From the NCBI GenBank assembly GCA_035461245.1, contig DATHVP010000009.1:1-64000 (forward strand): 64,000 nt of DNA. Direction: 5' to 3'. The notes below the pieces were generated by a model. That model searched no databases and was not told the origin of the DNA. It saw only the letters and a list, made by a program, of their open reading frames with translations. The stretch is from SH-MAG3 sp035461245 (GTDB lineage Bacteria; Gemmatimonadota; Gemmatimonadetes; Longimicrobiales; RSA9). The translations under genes and the position numbers were made by a program. Below, in pieces: positions 40,549 through 49,390 of this stretch (its first letter is position 1; the number at the start of each line of letters is the position of its first letter).

Positions 40549-41135
40549 TGCGTGTCCTTTCCATGATGCGCCGCCGCAGCCGGTGTTCCACTGACACCGG
40601 ACTCCGATGGCCCGCTTCGATTCTGCCGCAGCACCGTGATGGCAGTGTCGCCCATCACCCGCCGCTCACCGGCCGCGTCCAGCCCCGCATGGTCCACGGC
40701 ATGCTCGAGCACCAGGACCCCGCTGAACGGGAACCTGCGCCAGTACGCCAGGACACGGTCCAGCTTGCGGGAGCCGTACGGCGGATCAACCAGCGCTATG
40801 TCATAGCGCCCGGCCTCGAGTCGCTCCACGAACGGGATGGCATCCCGATCATAGACGCGGCACTTCTCTCGCGCCCGCAGCGCCGCCACATTCGCTTTCA
40901 GCGAGTGCAGCGCCGCCGGCCCGTTTTCCACAAAGTCGCAATAACGTGCGCCCCGGGACATTGCCTCCAGCCCCAGGGCGCCGCTGCCGGCAAACAGGTC
41001 CAGCACCCGCGCGCCGGCCAGGTCGGTGGCGATCATCTGCATCACCGCCTCCCGCACCGGCTCCGCCGTCGGTCGGACCCGCCCGGCCGGCGACACCAGC
41101 GAGCGGCCGGCCCACCGGCCACCCACTATCCGCAA
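40545..41135 (-). CDS. rsmD: 16S rRNA (guanine966-N2)-methyltransferase RsmD
   Basis: This 196-residue methyltransferase has MRIVGGRWAGRSLVSPAGRV and VRPTAEPVREAVMQMIA at the start. The SAM site is VLDLFAGSGALGLEAMSRGA and the catalytic motif is LVDPPYGSRKLDRVL. It methylates G966 of 16S rRNA. It is slightly longer than E. coli RsmD at the C-terminus. It overlaps the FKBP gene and lies 3 bases downstream of the cold-shock protein. Confidence 0.9.
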   Translation of the reverse strand: MRIVGGRWAGRSLVSPAGRVRPTAEPVREAVMQMIATDLAGARVLDLFAGSGALGLEAMSRGARYCDFVENGPAALHSLKANVAALRAREKCRVYDRDAIPFVERLEAGRYDIALVDPPYGSRKLDRVLAYWRRFPFSGVLVLEHAVDHAGLDAAGERRVMGDTAITVLRQNRSGPSESGVSGTPAAAAHHGKDTQ

Positions 41136-41138
41136 GTG

Positions 41139-41546
41139 CTACCAGTCCCCGCCGCCGCCGCCACGTGATCCACCACGGTCGCCATAGCCGCCACGACCAC
41201 CACCTCCACCACCACTTCCGCCACCGCCGTAGCCGCCGCCACGGGAGCCGCCGCCACGACCACCCCCGCCGCCGCCACCACCGTACCCGCCACCGCCGTA
41301 GCTGCCGCCACCGCCACCTTCGGTGCCGCCCTCCGGAGCGTCGAGACGCACCACGTTCTGCGCCTTCAGCCCCTTCGGCTCCTCGATGACGTCGAACTCC
41401 ACCCGCTCACCCTCGTTCAGCGACTTGAAGCCGCCACCCTGGATCACCGAGTAGTGAACGAACACGTCCGGTCCGCTCTCCTGCTCGATGAAGCCGAACC
41501 CCTTCTCCTGTGAAAACCACTTCACTGTCCCCGTCGTGCGTGCCAT
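41139..41546 (-). CDS. Cold-shock-domain protein with glycine-rich tail
   Basis: This 135-residue protein has a cold-shock domain in its first 67 residues. The RNP motifs are VKWFSQEKGFGFIEQE and VFVHYSVI. From about residue 70 it is almost entirely Gly with Tyr, Arg and Ser (EGGTEGGGGGSYGGGGYGGG, then RGG and GGYG repeats). Such RGG-type tails are common in eukaryotic glycine-rich RNA-binding proteins and rarer in bacteria. The domain is a single-stranded RNA chaperone; the tail may add binding or phase separation. It is the first gene before rsmD. Confidence 0.88.
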   Translation of the reverse strand: MARTTGTVKWFSQEKGFGFIEQESGPDVFVHYSVIQGGGFKSLNEGERVEFDVIEEPKGLKAQNVVRLDAPEGGTEGGGGGSYGGGGYGGGGGGGGRGGGSRGGGYGGGGSGGGGGGRGGYGDRGGSRGGGGGDW

Positions 41547-41676
41547 GTGTATAGCCCTCGTAGTGGATCCTGGAGCGCCGCCTCAGTTCCGGGCGCACCA
41601 TCCTGCTCCGCAGGTGGCGTTCCAAACTGTCGCGCCCGGCCGTCTCGCGGCGGCGTTCCGCCAGATGTTTACGGCC

Positions 41677-41967
41677 TCACGACGACGCCTCACCGTCGAT
41701 GAGTCGCGCCAGTTCCGTGTCACGGCCAGTGATGCCGCCACTGTCGTGCGTGTGCAGGTGGATGCTCACACGGTTGTAGACATTGGTCCAGTCGGGGTGA
41801 TGATCCATGGCCTGGGCCAGAAGCGCGACCCTGGTCATGAAGCCGAAGGCCGCCACGAAGTCACTGAACTCGAAGGCGCGATGCAGGCGGCCGTCGTCAA
41901 CGGTCCAGCCGTCCAGTTCCTGAAGGGCGGCGTGGATGTCCTGATCATTGAGGCGTTGTCTGGACAT
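41677..41967 (-). CDS. phhB: Pterin-4a-carbinolamine dehydratase
   Basis: This 96-residue protein is typical in length and sequence: ALQELDGWTVDDGRLHRAFE and the active-site HHPDWTNVYNRVSIHLHTHD (the HHP and HTHD ligands). It dehydrates 4a-hydroxytetrahydropterin, recycling the cofactor of aromatic amino acid hydroxylases. No hydroxylase gene is in the window. It is the last gene of the lipoprotein run at 42-43.7 kb. Confidence 0.93.
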   Translation of the reverse strand: MSRQRLNDQDIHAALQELDGWTVDDGRLHRAFEFSDFVAAFGFMTRVALLAQAMDHHPDWTNVYNRVSIHLHTHDSGGITGRDTELARLIDGEASS

Positions 41968-42002
41968 GATGTCATCCGGCTGGAGGTGTGGGACACTGCG
42001 GC

Positions 42003-42299
42003 TCAGTAGGCTGCGGTGAGGCCGCGTAGCACCCGGCGTGCGGTTTCCCGATCGTTCTCAATGATGCTGTTGACGCGATCGTAGAGGAAATCCTTCATGT
42101 TCGGGAACCGCGCGGCGAGCTCGGCTGTGCTGGTCACGGTAGCGGAACCGTCTGCGATCTCTCGCAGCAGTTCCCATGGCTTCTCGAACTCGGCGGCGGG
42201 CGCGTCAATCTCGAAGGCGTGAACCATGACGCGCACGGCCAGGGAGAACGAATCGAGGGCGACGTTATCCAGTTGGGAAGCCGGCGTATTGTCATTCAT
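42003..42299 (-). CDS. Small helical protein, unknown
   Basis: This 98-residue, mostly helical protein has no signal, no cysteines and the sequence NMKDFLYDRVNSIIENDRET near the end. I do not recognise it. It overlaps the upstream lipoprotein gene by 4 bases, so the two are translationally coupled. Confidence 0.65.
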   Translation of the reverse strand: MNDNTPASQLDNVALDSFSLAVRVMVHAFEIDAPAAEFEKPWELLREIADGSATVTSTAELAARFPNMKDFLYDRVNSIIENDRETARRVLRGLTAAY

Positions 42300-42703
42300 T
42301 GTGCGGAAGCCTCACAGAGGTCGGCCTGGCAGCGGACCAGCCACTCCGTGGAGGGCCCTGCGCCGCCAGGCTGCAGCATGTACGTGCGCACGATCCAGTC
42401 AGTGCCGTCGGGGCGGCTGGACTCGAGGACGAGGACGCGCCCGTCGGGGTCGCGCACGGCGGTGGAATCAACGACCATGAAGCCGGCCGTGGTCAGCGTC
42501 TGGCGGATCCCCCAGGGCAGTTCGTCGCGGGGTGGCCGACCCGCGGCGTGCAGCACGGCAACGTCCCCGCCGGCAGCGGCGGCCCGCGCCACTGCGCGGA
42601 CCGCTGCGGGATCCCAGTCGTCCCGGGCTTCCCCTGCGGCACAGCCGGTGCCCACGGCAGAGATGAGCAGGCACAGGGTCGCGCTGACCCGGCGCCCCCT
42701 CAC
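42296..42703 (-). CDS. Hypothetical lipoprotein
   Basis: From GTG 42703 the 135-residue product starts with a signal peptide (about 20 residues, VSATLCLLISAVGTGC) ending in GTGC, so it is a lipoprotein. The later part includes MVVDSTAVRDPDGRVLVLES and WIVRTYMLQPGGAGPSTEWL, beta-rich and of no known family. Overlap with both neighbours (GTGA with the upstream gene) supports this start; the longer frame to 42793 has no signal peptide. Confidence 0.65.
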   Translation of the reverse strand: MRGRRVSATLCLLISAVGTGCAAGEARDDWDPAAVRAVARAAAAGGDVAVLHAAGRPPRDELPWGIRQTLTTAGFMVVDSTAVRDPDGRVLVLESSRPDGTDWIVRTYMLQPGGAGPSTEWLVRCQADLCEASAQ

Positions 42704-43044
42704 TGCGCGGGCCGGTCCGTAAGAGTGACGAACGAGAATTCTGCGGCCTGTACGGCTTCGATGACGCGCTCCCGGGCCCCACGCACGAAGCACAGCCGGC
42801 GCACGCTGCCGGTGTCCCCGGTAGCAGGTGGATCATCATCGTGGAGCGTCCAGCCGTCGCGGACGCTTGCGCCAATGAGCTGCTGCAGCATCTCCAGCGG
42901 CCGTTCCACACGCAGCCACTTCAGGACAATGCTATCCTTTTCGGCATCAATGCCTCCCTCCAGCCCGACCTCGGCGCCGGGCACGAAGGGCAGGTCTTGC
43001 GGGTAACCGTCGGGTCTGTCGGAGCTTGCAGGAAATACACGCAT
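42700..43044 (-). CDS. Small protein of unknown function
   Basis: This 114-residue protein has no signal sequence or cysteine motif. It starts near RPDGYPQDLPFVPGAEVGLE and has DAEKDSIVLKWLRVERPLEM and FVRGARERVIEAVQAAEFSF. It is not a family I know. It lies 3 bases after the lipoprotein at 43048-43698 and overlaps the next lipoprotein gene. Confidence 0.65.
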   Translation of the reverse strand: MRVFPASSDRPDGYPQDLPFVPGAEVGLEGGIDAEKDSIVLKWLRVERPLEMLQQLIGASVRDGWTLHDDDPPATGDTGSVRRLCFVRGARERVIEAVQAAEFSFVTLTDRPAQ

Positions 43045-43047
43045 GAC

Positions 43048-43698
43048 TCAGTGTCCCCAGGGTGCGGGCGGCGTGTCAATGGGCCGGGCCAGGTCGAAAT
43101 CCACGCGCCAGGTCCACTCGCCACCTCTGATCGTGCCGTAGGTATAACGCTGTCCGGGCTCGACTTCCACCCGCCAGCCGATCTCTGATCCGTCCTGTGC
43201 CGTCCGGTCCGCGATGATGAACTCCTGCCGGTTGGCCGATCCGTCATCCCTCGTGAGGGCGCCGTACATGGTCTGCTCGTCGGGCGAGCCGTCCTCGTGG
43301 CGGTGGTCATGGCGGAGCTCCAGGGCGTCGGCCGTGCGCATGAACATCCATGTGCGGGACCGGTCCCATTCGCCGGTGGCCTCGATCTCGATGTGAAATG
43401 GGACCCAGAGCGTGTCCCGACCACACTCCCGGAAGTGGACGATGAGCTGCTCGGTGCCCGTCAGCATGTCGTCACCCGGCGGCTCCAGGACCAGTCCGCC
43501 GGGATACGCATTGCCGCAATGCAGTGTGAGGTTTTCCCAGAACGCCTCCCGCGCGGTTGCCGGCGCGTTGGTCGGCACGGTCCGGATGGTATCACCGCTG
43601 GCTACGCCGGGCTCCCGCTGCGGCTCGCCGCAGGCCGCCGCCAGCAGTGCGGTCACCAGTCCCGCCGCCCTGGTCCATGCTCTGAATTCCGGGATCAT
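43048..43698 (-). CDS. Hypothetical lipoprotein, beta-rich
   Basis: This 216-residue protein has a signal peptide ending in ALLAAAC, so lipid-anchored (Cys at about residue 23). It has a pair of cysteines in HCGNAYPGG and FRECGRDTLW, and beta-rich sequence (WVPFHIEIEATGEWDRSRTW, then YGTIRGGEWTWRVDFDLA). No family is recognised. It heads the four-gene coupled run that ends with pterin carbinolamine dehydratase. Confidence 0.68.
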   Translation of the reverse strand: MIPEFRAWTRAAGLVTALLAAACGEPQREPGVASGDTIRTVPTNAPATAREAFWENLTLHCGNAYPGGLVLEPPGDDMLTGTEQLIVHFRECGRDTLWVPFHIEIEATGEWDRSRTWMFMRTADALELRHDHRHEDGSPDEQTMYGALTRDDGSANRQEFIIADRTAQDGSEIGWRVEVEPGQRYTYGTIRGGEWTWRVDFDLARPIDTPPAPWGH

Positions 43699-43832
43699 TC
43701 GTCCTCCGCGTGCGTCCGAGGTAGAGGGTCAGCACGCAGCATACCACGTCGTCAGGCGTGCAGCCAGCCGACCCTGCGGCCGAACCGGCAGCGAAGCCTG
43801 GGATTCGGAGCGAGCGGGCGGCCGCCGCCCGC

Positions 43833-44390
43833 TCAGCGCACCACGGGACGGGGCATGGCGGCCAGGGCGTTCATGATATGGCCGAGGTGGTGCCGCCCGT
43901 GCCAGGCATACAGCTGGATCGCCGTCGCCACGCTGACGGGCCCCATCTCCGGGTGCAGGTACGTCCGGTCCAGCGACCGGTCATCCAGACTGCGGAGGAA
44001 CGCGGCCCACCGGCTGTGCAGCCCTTCCAGCAGCGCGAGGGATGGTTCGATGTCGCCACCCGCGCCGTCGGCCAGCTCTGCCCAGGCCGCCTCGTCGTAT
44101 CCCGTGATCACCGGCGCCTCGGACGTGACTGCCAGCTTGCAGCGGATGTAGGCATTCATGTGGCTGTCCGGCAGGTGGTGTACGACCTGGCGAATGGTCC
44201 AGCCGCCAGGCCGGTACGGCGTGTCCAGGTCCTCGTCGCCCAGGCCACTCACGGCGGCCCGGATCTGGGCTGGAAGCCGATCCAGTTCCTCGATGCAGGC
44301 GGCGCGCTCTTCAGCCGTGAACACGGAACGCGCCGCGAAACGGCCCGTGGGGAACCGCAGCGTTTCGAGCTGGTCATCGCTCAGGGGCAT
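43833..44390 (-). CDS. DinB/YfiT-type thiol-S-transferase-like protein
   Basis: This 185-residue protein belongs to the YfiT/BstA subgroup of DinB proteins. It has TPYRPGGWTIRQVVHHLPDS, then HMNAYIRCKLAV, and HPEMGPVSVATAIQLYAWHG with HGRHHLGHI. The histidines are the metal ligands of the four-helix bundle. The Bacillus relative transfers bacillithiol; here the thiol partner is unknown. ATG 44390 is chosen because the family start aligns there; the frame extends to 44441. Confidence 0.85.
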   Translation of the reverse strand: MPLSDDQLETLRFPTGRFAARSVFTAEERAACIEELDRLPAQIRAAVSGLGDEDLDTPYRPGGWTIRQVVHHLPDSHMNAYIRCKLAVTSEAPVITGYDEAAWAELADGAGGDIEPSLALLEGLHSRWAAFLRSLDDRSLDRTYLHPEMGPVSVATAIQLYAWHGRHHLGHIMNALAAMPRPVVR

Positions 44391-44509
44391 CTTTCCTCCG
44401 CTGGTCAGTCGGTCCTGCACAGCTACAGCCGGGATGGACACTACGGGGAGAGGTCCGGAAAATACGACGCGGTGTCCGGCAACGCCACCGTCGCGTCACC
44501 GCGCCCCGA

Positions 44510-44926
44510 TCAGCCGCCGGGCGCGCCCAGGGTGACCAGACCGATGGCCCGGAGCCGTGCGCAGTCCACCCGCAGGCCGTCGGCGGGCGTCGTGGAACCG
44601 TAATGGCCCGGCGGCGTGATGCGGTAGTCGCCAAACGTCTCGTAGCGGGTGCCGCCGGCGTCCTGGACCGGCATGGTCATGGCCCGGTGCAGGTCGAGCG
44701 TGGCACCCACGCCGTCGTCCCGCAACCGGGGCGGGCAGTCTCCCGGCAATCGCGGGGGGATGACTACCGCGAAGGCCTGCGGCAGGTTCGACGCGGTTCG
44801 TACTGCCGTTTCCTGGCGGACGTCCTGCGCGACTTCGACGGTCCCCAGGTCCACGGTCCTCACGCACGCGCCAGGCGTCACGAGCAGCAGCATCAGAATA
44901 ATGGAGGAGCGGGTCTGGTTCTTCAT
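44510..44926 (-). CDS. Hypothetical lipoprotein
   Basis: This 138-residue protein has a signal peptide with the lipobox VTPGAC (Cys at about residue 21). The mature part includes VVIPPRLPGDCPPRLRDDGV and GDYRITPPGHYG. No family is known. It lies downstream of the cox operon beyond a terminator hairpin. Confidence 0.65.
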   Translation of the reverse strand: MKNQTRSSIILMLLLVTPGACVRTVDLGTVEVAQDVRQETAVRTASNLPQAFAVVIPPRLPGDCPPRLRDDGVGATLDLHRAMTMPVQDAGGTRYETFGDYRITPPGHYGSTTPADGLRVDCARLRAIGLVTLGAPGG

Positions 44927-44946
44927 AGGGTGTCCGGCACGGGTAC

Positions 44947-44999
44947 AAAAAAAGGAGGAGCGGCCGCACCGCAGCCACCCCTCCCCTGCGTGCGGCCCG
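44947..44999 (-). terminator. Terminator of the caa3 oxidase operon
   Basis: On the minus strand, just after the ctaF stop, an imperfect stem (CCGCACGCAG with CTGCGGTGCGG) is followed by CTCCTCC and a run of seven T (44947-44953). Confidence 0.65.
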
Positions 45000-45000
45000 G

Positions 45001-45387
45001 TCAGTTGCTGAACTTGCCCCAGGTCGGCACTACGTGGAACAGCAGGATCAGGCCCACCACCACCAGCACCGACAGGAACATGGGCGCCCAGAATACCCGG
45101 CCGAAGATGGCGTGGTCCATCTTGAGGTGCATGTAGTAGAGCACCACGAGAAAGAACTTGGCCGCCGTCAGCACCAGCAGGATGGGCACCACCAGGTGCG
45201 GCGGGAACACGTGCGTCTCCACGGCGGCCACTTCCATGGCCGTCACGACGGAGAGGATCACACCCACGACCACGTATTTCTTCCAGCCGACGTGGGGGGT
45301 GGCATCAGGTCCGGTCGTGTGATCGTGGGGCTGGCCGTGCGCGTGCGCCTCCGCATGCGCGTTACGTGTCACGTGATGATCCGCCAT
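45001..45387 (-). CDS. ctaF: Cytochrome c oxidase subunit IV (caa3-type)
   Basis: From ATG 45387 this 128-residue protein has a His-rich N-terminus and three membrane helices (KYVVVGVILSVVTAMEVAAV, LVVPILLVLTAAKFFLVVLY and FLSVLVVVGLILLFHVV), matching CtaF/CyoD-like subunit IV. The frame is open to 45525, but the ATG just 3 bases past the ctaE stop is standard. It stabilises the oxidase. Confidence 0.88.
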   Translation of the reverse strand: MADHHVTRNAHAEAHAHGQPHDHTTGPDATPHVGWKKYVVVGVILSVVTAMEVAAVETHVFPPHLVVPILLVLTAAKFFLVVLYYMHLKMDHAIFGRVFWAPMFLSVLVVVGLILLFHVVPTWGKFSN

Positions 45388-45389
45388 GA

Positions 45390-46013
45390 CTAGATGAACT
45401 CCATCAGGTAGACGAGCGTGAAGATCACGATCCAGACGATGTCCACGAAGTGCCAGTACAGACCCGCGATCTCCAGCCGCAACGCGTTCTGCGGGCCCAT
45501 GTGGCCGCGAAACATGTCGAACCACAGGACGAGCAGCCAGATCACGCCCACGGTCACGTGCGCACCGTGGAAGCCCGTCAGCACAAAGAAGGTCGAGCCG
45601 AACATGTTTGTGCTCAGCGTCAGGCCTTCCTTGTAGAAGTGCGTGAACTCATACGCCTGGAAGCCCAGGAAGCCGCAGCCCAGGACGATGATCATCATCG
45701 TCCAGAACAAGGCCAGATTGCGCCGGCCCTGCTGCAGGAATTCCAGCGCCAGCACCACCGCCAGCGACGACATGAGCAGCACGAACGTGCTCAGTGTCGT
45801 CAGCGGGATATCCAGGATGTCCTGGGGATAGGGTCCCACGACGCTGGTGCCGCGGTACACCATGTATGTCCCGATGAGCGTCCCGAAGAACAGCGTCTCC
45901 GAGCCCATGAACACCCAGAAGCCGACCTTCCAGGTGTTCAGCCCCGTGGACGTCGGGGGATGTACCGCATGCCCGTCCCCGTGTCCGTGGTCATGTGCAA
46001 CTGCAGTAGCCAA
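45390..46013 (-). CDS. ctaE: Cytochrome c oxidase subunit III
   Basis: This 207-residue protein has a His-rich N-terminus and five membrane helices, as in short bacterial subunit III. WKVGFWVFMGSETLFFGTLI, then FFVLTGFHGAHVTVGVIWLL and GLYWHFVDIVWIVIFTLVYL are family signatures. It supports proton uptake and stability of the oxidase core. It is separated from ctaD by 67 bases with short GC-rich repeats. Confidence 0.93.
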   Translation of the reverse strand: MATAVAHDHGHGDGHAVHPPTSTGLNTWKVGFWVFMGSETLFFGTLIGTYMVYRGTSVVGPYPQDILDIPLTTLSTFVLLMSSLAVVLALEFLQQGRRNLALFWTMMIIVLGCGFLGFQAYEFTHFYKEGLTLSTNMFGSTFFVLTGFHGAHVTVGVIWLLVLWFDMFRGHMGPQNALRLEIAGLYWHFVDIVWIVIFTLVYLMEFI

Positions 46014-46080
46014 TTCAGTACCCTGTTCTAGTATCCCGCATTACGTCCGCCGTGTGCCGCCCGCATCACGTCGTCGCACA

Positions 46081-47901
46081 TCACGTGGGCTCGTACGCCC
46101 AGTTGATGACGCCGATGGCGGTCCAGACGACGCCGATAAGTGGCATCCACCAGATATTTGTCATGAACAGCACGAACGTCAGCACTGCACCCATTGCCGT
46201 GACAATGGGCCAGTACGAGTTCGGCGGCATGTGCATATTCTCTTCCATGGGCCCGAACGCGTACGCCTCCACGCGCTCGGCCTCCACCCACAGCGGCTCC
46301 CGGGAATGGACCTCGGGGATGCGGTTGAAGTTGTGCACCGCCGGCGGCGACTCCGTCGCCCACTCCAGCGTCGCGGCGCCGAACGGGTTCCGGCCACAGC
46401 GCTCGCCACGGAAGTAGCTGTGGATGAGGTTATAGACGAGCAGGAGGATGCCCACGGCCTGCACTGCGACGCCGACAGTGGCGAGCATGTTCAGGTCGGC
46501 CAGTTGCAGCTCGTCGTAGTAGGTGAAAATTCGCCTGGGCATGCCGAGCAGCCCGATCCAGTGCATCGGCATGAACGTCAGGTTGAAGCCGATGAAGAAG
46601 ATCCAGAACTGCCAGCTGCCGAGCTTCTCGCTCATGAGGCGGCCGGTCATCTTCGGGAACCAGAAATAGAACGAGCCGAAGATGGCGAAGACGAGCCCGC
46701 CGATGAGCACGTAGTGGAAGTGCGCCACCACGAAGTAGGTATCGGTCTGCTGCAGGTTGTGCGGCGAAGTCGCGTGCATGACGCCCGACACGCCGCCGAT
46801 GGTGAACGTCAGCAGCATGGCAATGGCGTACTTCATGGCCGTATGCAGCCACAGCTTGCCGCCCCACATCGTCGCGATCCAGTTGAAGATCTTGACGCCC
46901 GTCGGGATGGCGATGATCAGCGTGGACACCGTGAAGAAGGCGTCCGCCACCGGGCCCATGCCCGTCGCGAACATGTGGTGCGCCCAGACGCCCCAGCCGA
47001 TGAGGCCGATGAGCGCGCCGGAGTAGACCATCACGGCGTAGCCGAACAACGGCTTGCGCGAGAACGTAGGGATGATCTCGCTGACAATGCCGAAGGCCGG
47101 CAGGATCAGGATGTAGACCTCGGGGTGCCCGAACATCCAGAACAGGTGCTGCCACAGGACGGGGTCACCGCCGGCCTGGGTGATGAAGAAGTTCGTGCCC
47201 CAGAACCGGTCGAACGTCACCAGGAACAACGCCACCGCCAGCACCGGCAGCGCCGTGATGATGAGGAAGCTGGTGATGAACGCCATCCAGGTGAACAGCG
47301 GCATGCGCATGAGCCGCATACCCGGCGCTCTCAGCTGGATGATCGTCGTGATGAAGTTCACGCCGCCCATGATGGACGCCGCACCCAGCGCCTGCAGTCC
47401 CAGCACCCAGAAGTCCACGTTCAGGCCGGGCGTGTACTGCGATGACGTCAGCGGCGCGTACCCGAACCAGCCGCCATTGGGCGCCTGGCCGAACAGGAAG
47501 CTGACATTCATGAAGATGGCGCCGAACAGGAAGATCCAGTACGACAGTGCGTTGAGGCGCGGGAATGCCACGTCCCGGGCGCCGATCTGCAGCGGCACGA
47601 AGTAGTTGAACATGGCCACAGCCATGGGCATCCCGACGAGGAATACCATGGTGGTGCCATGCATCGTGAAGATCTGGTTGTACAGGTCGGCGGAGAGGAA
47701 CTGCATCTCCGGCTTCGCGAGCTGGATCCGGATGAGCGTGGCCTCGATGCCGCCGACGATGAAGAAGAACAGCGCCGTCACCCCGTACAGGATGCCGATC
47801 TTCTTGTGGTCAACGGTCGTCATCCAGTCCCAGATGATGGCCCTGGTCGAGGGCCGCACGGGCTCAGCCGGCGCGTGTATGTAGGCTTCGGTGGTCGCCA
47901 T
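46081..47901 (-). CDS. ctaD: Cytochrome c oxidase subunit I (A1-type)
   Basis: This 606-residue protein has at least 13 membrane helices. It carries the CuB and heme ligands: WQHLFWMFGHPEVYILILPA (GHPEVY, the A1-type signature), WAHHMFA, and HFHYVLIGGLVFAIFG with the heme histidines. It forms the heme a/heme a3-CuB centre that reduces O2 to water and pumps protons. It lies 17 bases after ctaC. Confidence 0.96.
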   Translation of the reverse strand: MATTEAYIHAPAEPVRPSTRAIIWDWMTTVDHKKIGILYGVTALFFFIVGGIEATLIRIQLAKPEMQFLSADLYNQIFTMHGTTMVFLVGMPMAVAMFNYFVPLQIGARDVAFPRLNALSYWIFLFGAIFMNVSFLFGQAPNGGWFGYAPLTSSQYTPGLNVDFWVLGLQALGAASIMGGVNFITTIIQLRAPGMRLMRMPLFTWMAFITSFLIITALPVLAVALFLVTFDRFWGTNFFITQAGGDPVLWQHLFWMFGHPEVYILILPAFGIVSEIIPTFSRKPLFGYAVMVYSGALIGLIGWGVWAHHMFATGMGPVADAFFTVSTLIIAIPTGVKIFNWIATMWGGKLWLHTAMKYAIAMLLTFTIGGVSGVMHATSPHNLQQTDTYFVVAHFHYVLIGGLVFAIFGSFYFWFPKMTGRLMSEKLGSWQFWIFFIGFNLTFMPMHWIGLLGMPRRIFTYYDELQLADLNMLATVGVAVQAVGILLLVYNLIHSYFRGERCGRNPFGAATLEWATESPPAVHNFNRIPEVHSREPLWVEAERVEAYAFGPMEENMHMPPNSYWPIVTAMGAVLTFVLFMTNIWWMPLIGVVWTAIGVINWAYEPT

Positions 47902-47918
47902 TTATCGCGTTCCTGTAG

Positions 47919-49256
47919 TTACTTCAGGCTCATCAGGTACGCCGCAACGGCGCGCACCTCTGCGTCGGACAGGCCGGTGGGCCCCATGCCGCCGCCGCCC
48001 CTGACCGTGCCCGGCATCAGCGTGCCCGGCTTCAGCGACTGCGGGTCGCGGATCCACCGGACCAGGTTCTCCACGTTGTTCGGCGCTGCGCCGGCGCCGA
48101 CCCACGGCCGTTCGCCGTAGCCCGTCAGCGCCGGGCCCAGCAGGCCCGTGGCCGTGGTGCCGGCGATCTGGTGACACGCCACGCAGGCGGCCGCCATGAA
48201 GATGCGCTCACCTTCCTGCTGTAGCGCCGCGTCGTCCACGGGCGGGACGAAGGGGTTGCCCACACCGGTGGGCGGCCGGATCTCGCCGATCCGCAGGGGC
48301 GCCGGTGCCGCGGGCGCGGGCGCCTGCTCCGCCTGGGTCTGGCCCTGGGCGGCGGCCTGGGCCATCGCCGTGTCCGACTGCGCGGCATCTGCCGGCTGCC
48401 CGGCGCCGGGCGCAGCGGCGGCGTCGGGTGCGGCGGCGATGGCCGGTGCCGGCTGCTGGGGCTGGGCGGGCTGAGCGCGCATGCGGCTGACCCAGTCGTC
48501 AAATTCGGGCTGCTCCACGGCCATCACCGTCATGCGCATGATGGCGTGGGACTCGCCACAGAACTCGGCACACTGGCCCAGGTAGTGGCCGGGCTCGCGC
48601 ACGTTGAAGAGCAGGTAGTTCTTGTGAGCCGCCGGCTGGCCGTCGGGCACGCGCGGCAGCGGGTTCACGTCGCGCTTGCCGCCGATCCGCGGGATCCAGA
48701 AGCTGTGGACCACGTCGTTGGAGTGCATCTGCAGGGAGACGTACCGGTCCGTGGGGATCCACATCTGGTTCGCAGTGACGATGCCGTATTCCGGATAACG
48801 GAACTCCCACCACCACTGGTGGCCGACGACCTCGACGACGAGGGCGTCTTCCGGCGGGCGGCGCTGCGTCTCGAAGATGGTCTGCACCGTCGGCACGCCG
48901 ATGAACACGACGATGAGCGCGGGCGCGATGGTCCACGCGATCTCGAGCTTGGTGTTGCCGTGGATCTGCTCCGGATCCGGCGAGTCGGGCCGCTCGCGGA
49001 AGCGGAACGTGGCGTACAGGATCAGCCCCATCACGAGGATAAGGATGCCCATGGTCCAGCCGAAGGTGTTGTAGAACACCTTGTTGAGGGCATCGCCAAA
49101 CGCGCTGACGGTGCGGAACGTGGTCTGGGGGTAGTTCGCGCCTGCCTCGCAACCGGCGATGACCAGCGTGGTGAACAGCAGCACCAGCGACGTCATGAAG
49201 CCACGTCGCGGGCGTGTCACGCACCGGCGGCGTGCGGCAGCCCTGGGAACGGACAT
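47919..49256 (-). CDS. ctaC: Cytochrome c oxidase subunit II with C-terminal cytochrome c
   Basis: About 445 residues from ATG 49256; the open frame upstream to 49376 is unlikely to be used. It has a signal/lipobox-like TLVIAGC, two membrane helices and the CuA domain with HSFWIPRIGGKRDVNPLPRV and GQCAEFCGESHAIM (CuA cysteines). It then has an Ala/Pro/Gln-rich linker (about residues 265-325) and a cytochrome c domain (CVACH, later PGTLMPG with Met). The fused cytochrome c makes this a caa3 oxidase that accepts electrons directly. Confidence 0.93.
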   Translation of the reverse strand: MSVPRAAARRRCVTRPRRGFMTSLVLLFTTLVIAGCEAGANYPQTTFRTVSAFGDALNKVFYNTFGWTMGILILVMGLILYATFRFRERPDSPDPEQIHGNTKLEIAWTIAPALIVVFIGVPTVQTIFETQRRPPEDALVVEVVGHQWWWEFRYPEYGIVTANQMWIPTDRYVSLQMHSNDVVHSFWIPRIGGKRDVNPLPRVPDGQPAAHKNYLLFNVREPGHYLGQCAEFCGESHAIMRMTVMAVEQPEFDDWVSRMRAQPAQPQQPAPAIAAAPDAAAAPGAGQPADAAQSDTAMAQAAAQGQTQAEQAPAPAAPAPLRIGEIRPPTGVGNPFVPPVDDAALQQEGERIFMAAACVACHQIAGTTATGLLGPALTGYGERPWVGAGAAPNNVENLVRWIRDPQSLKPGTLMPGTVRGGGGMGPTGLSDAEVRAVAAYLMSLK

Positions 49257-49390
49257 TCTTTTCTCTTCGGTGGACTGCGGCGATCCAGCCTCTCGGAAGG
49301 ATCGTGTTTCTGAGCCGGGAATGCTATCGCGCGGTCTGGCGCGGGTCAAGGCGCTTCCCCGCGCGTTCCCGGCCACCTACCTTGCCGGCG

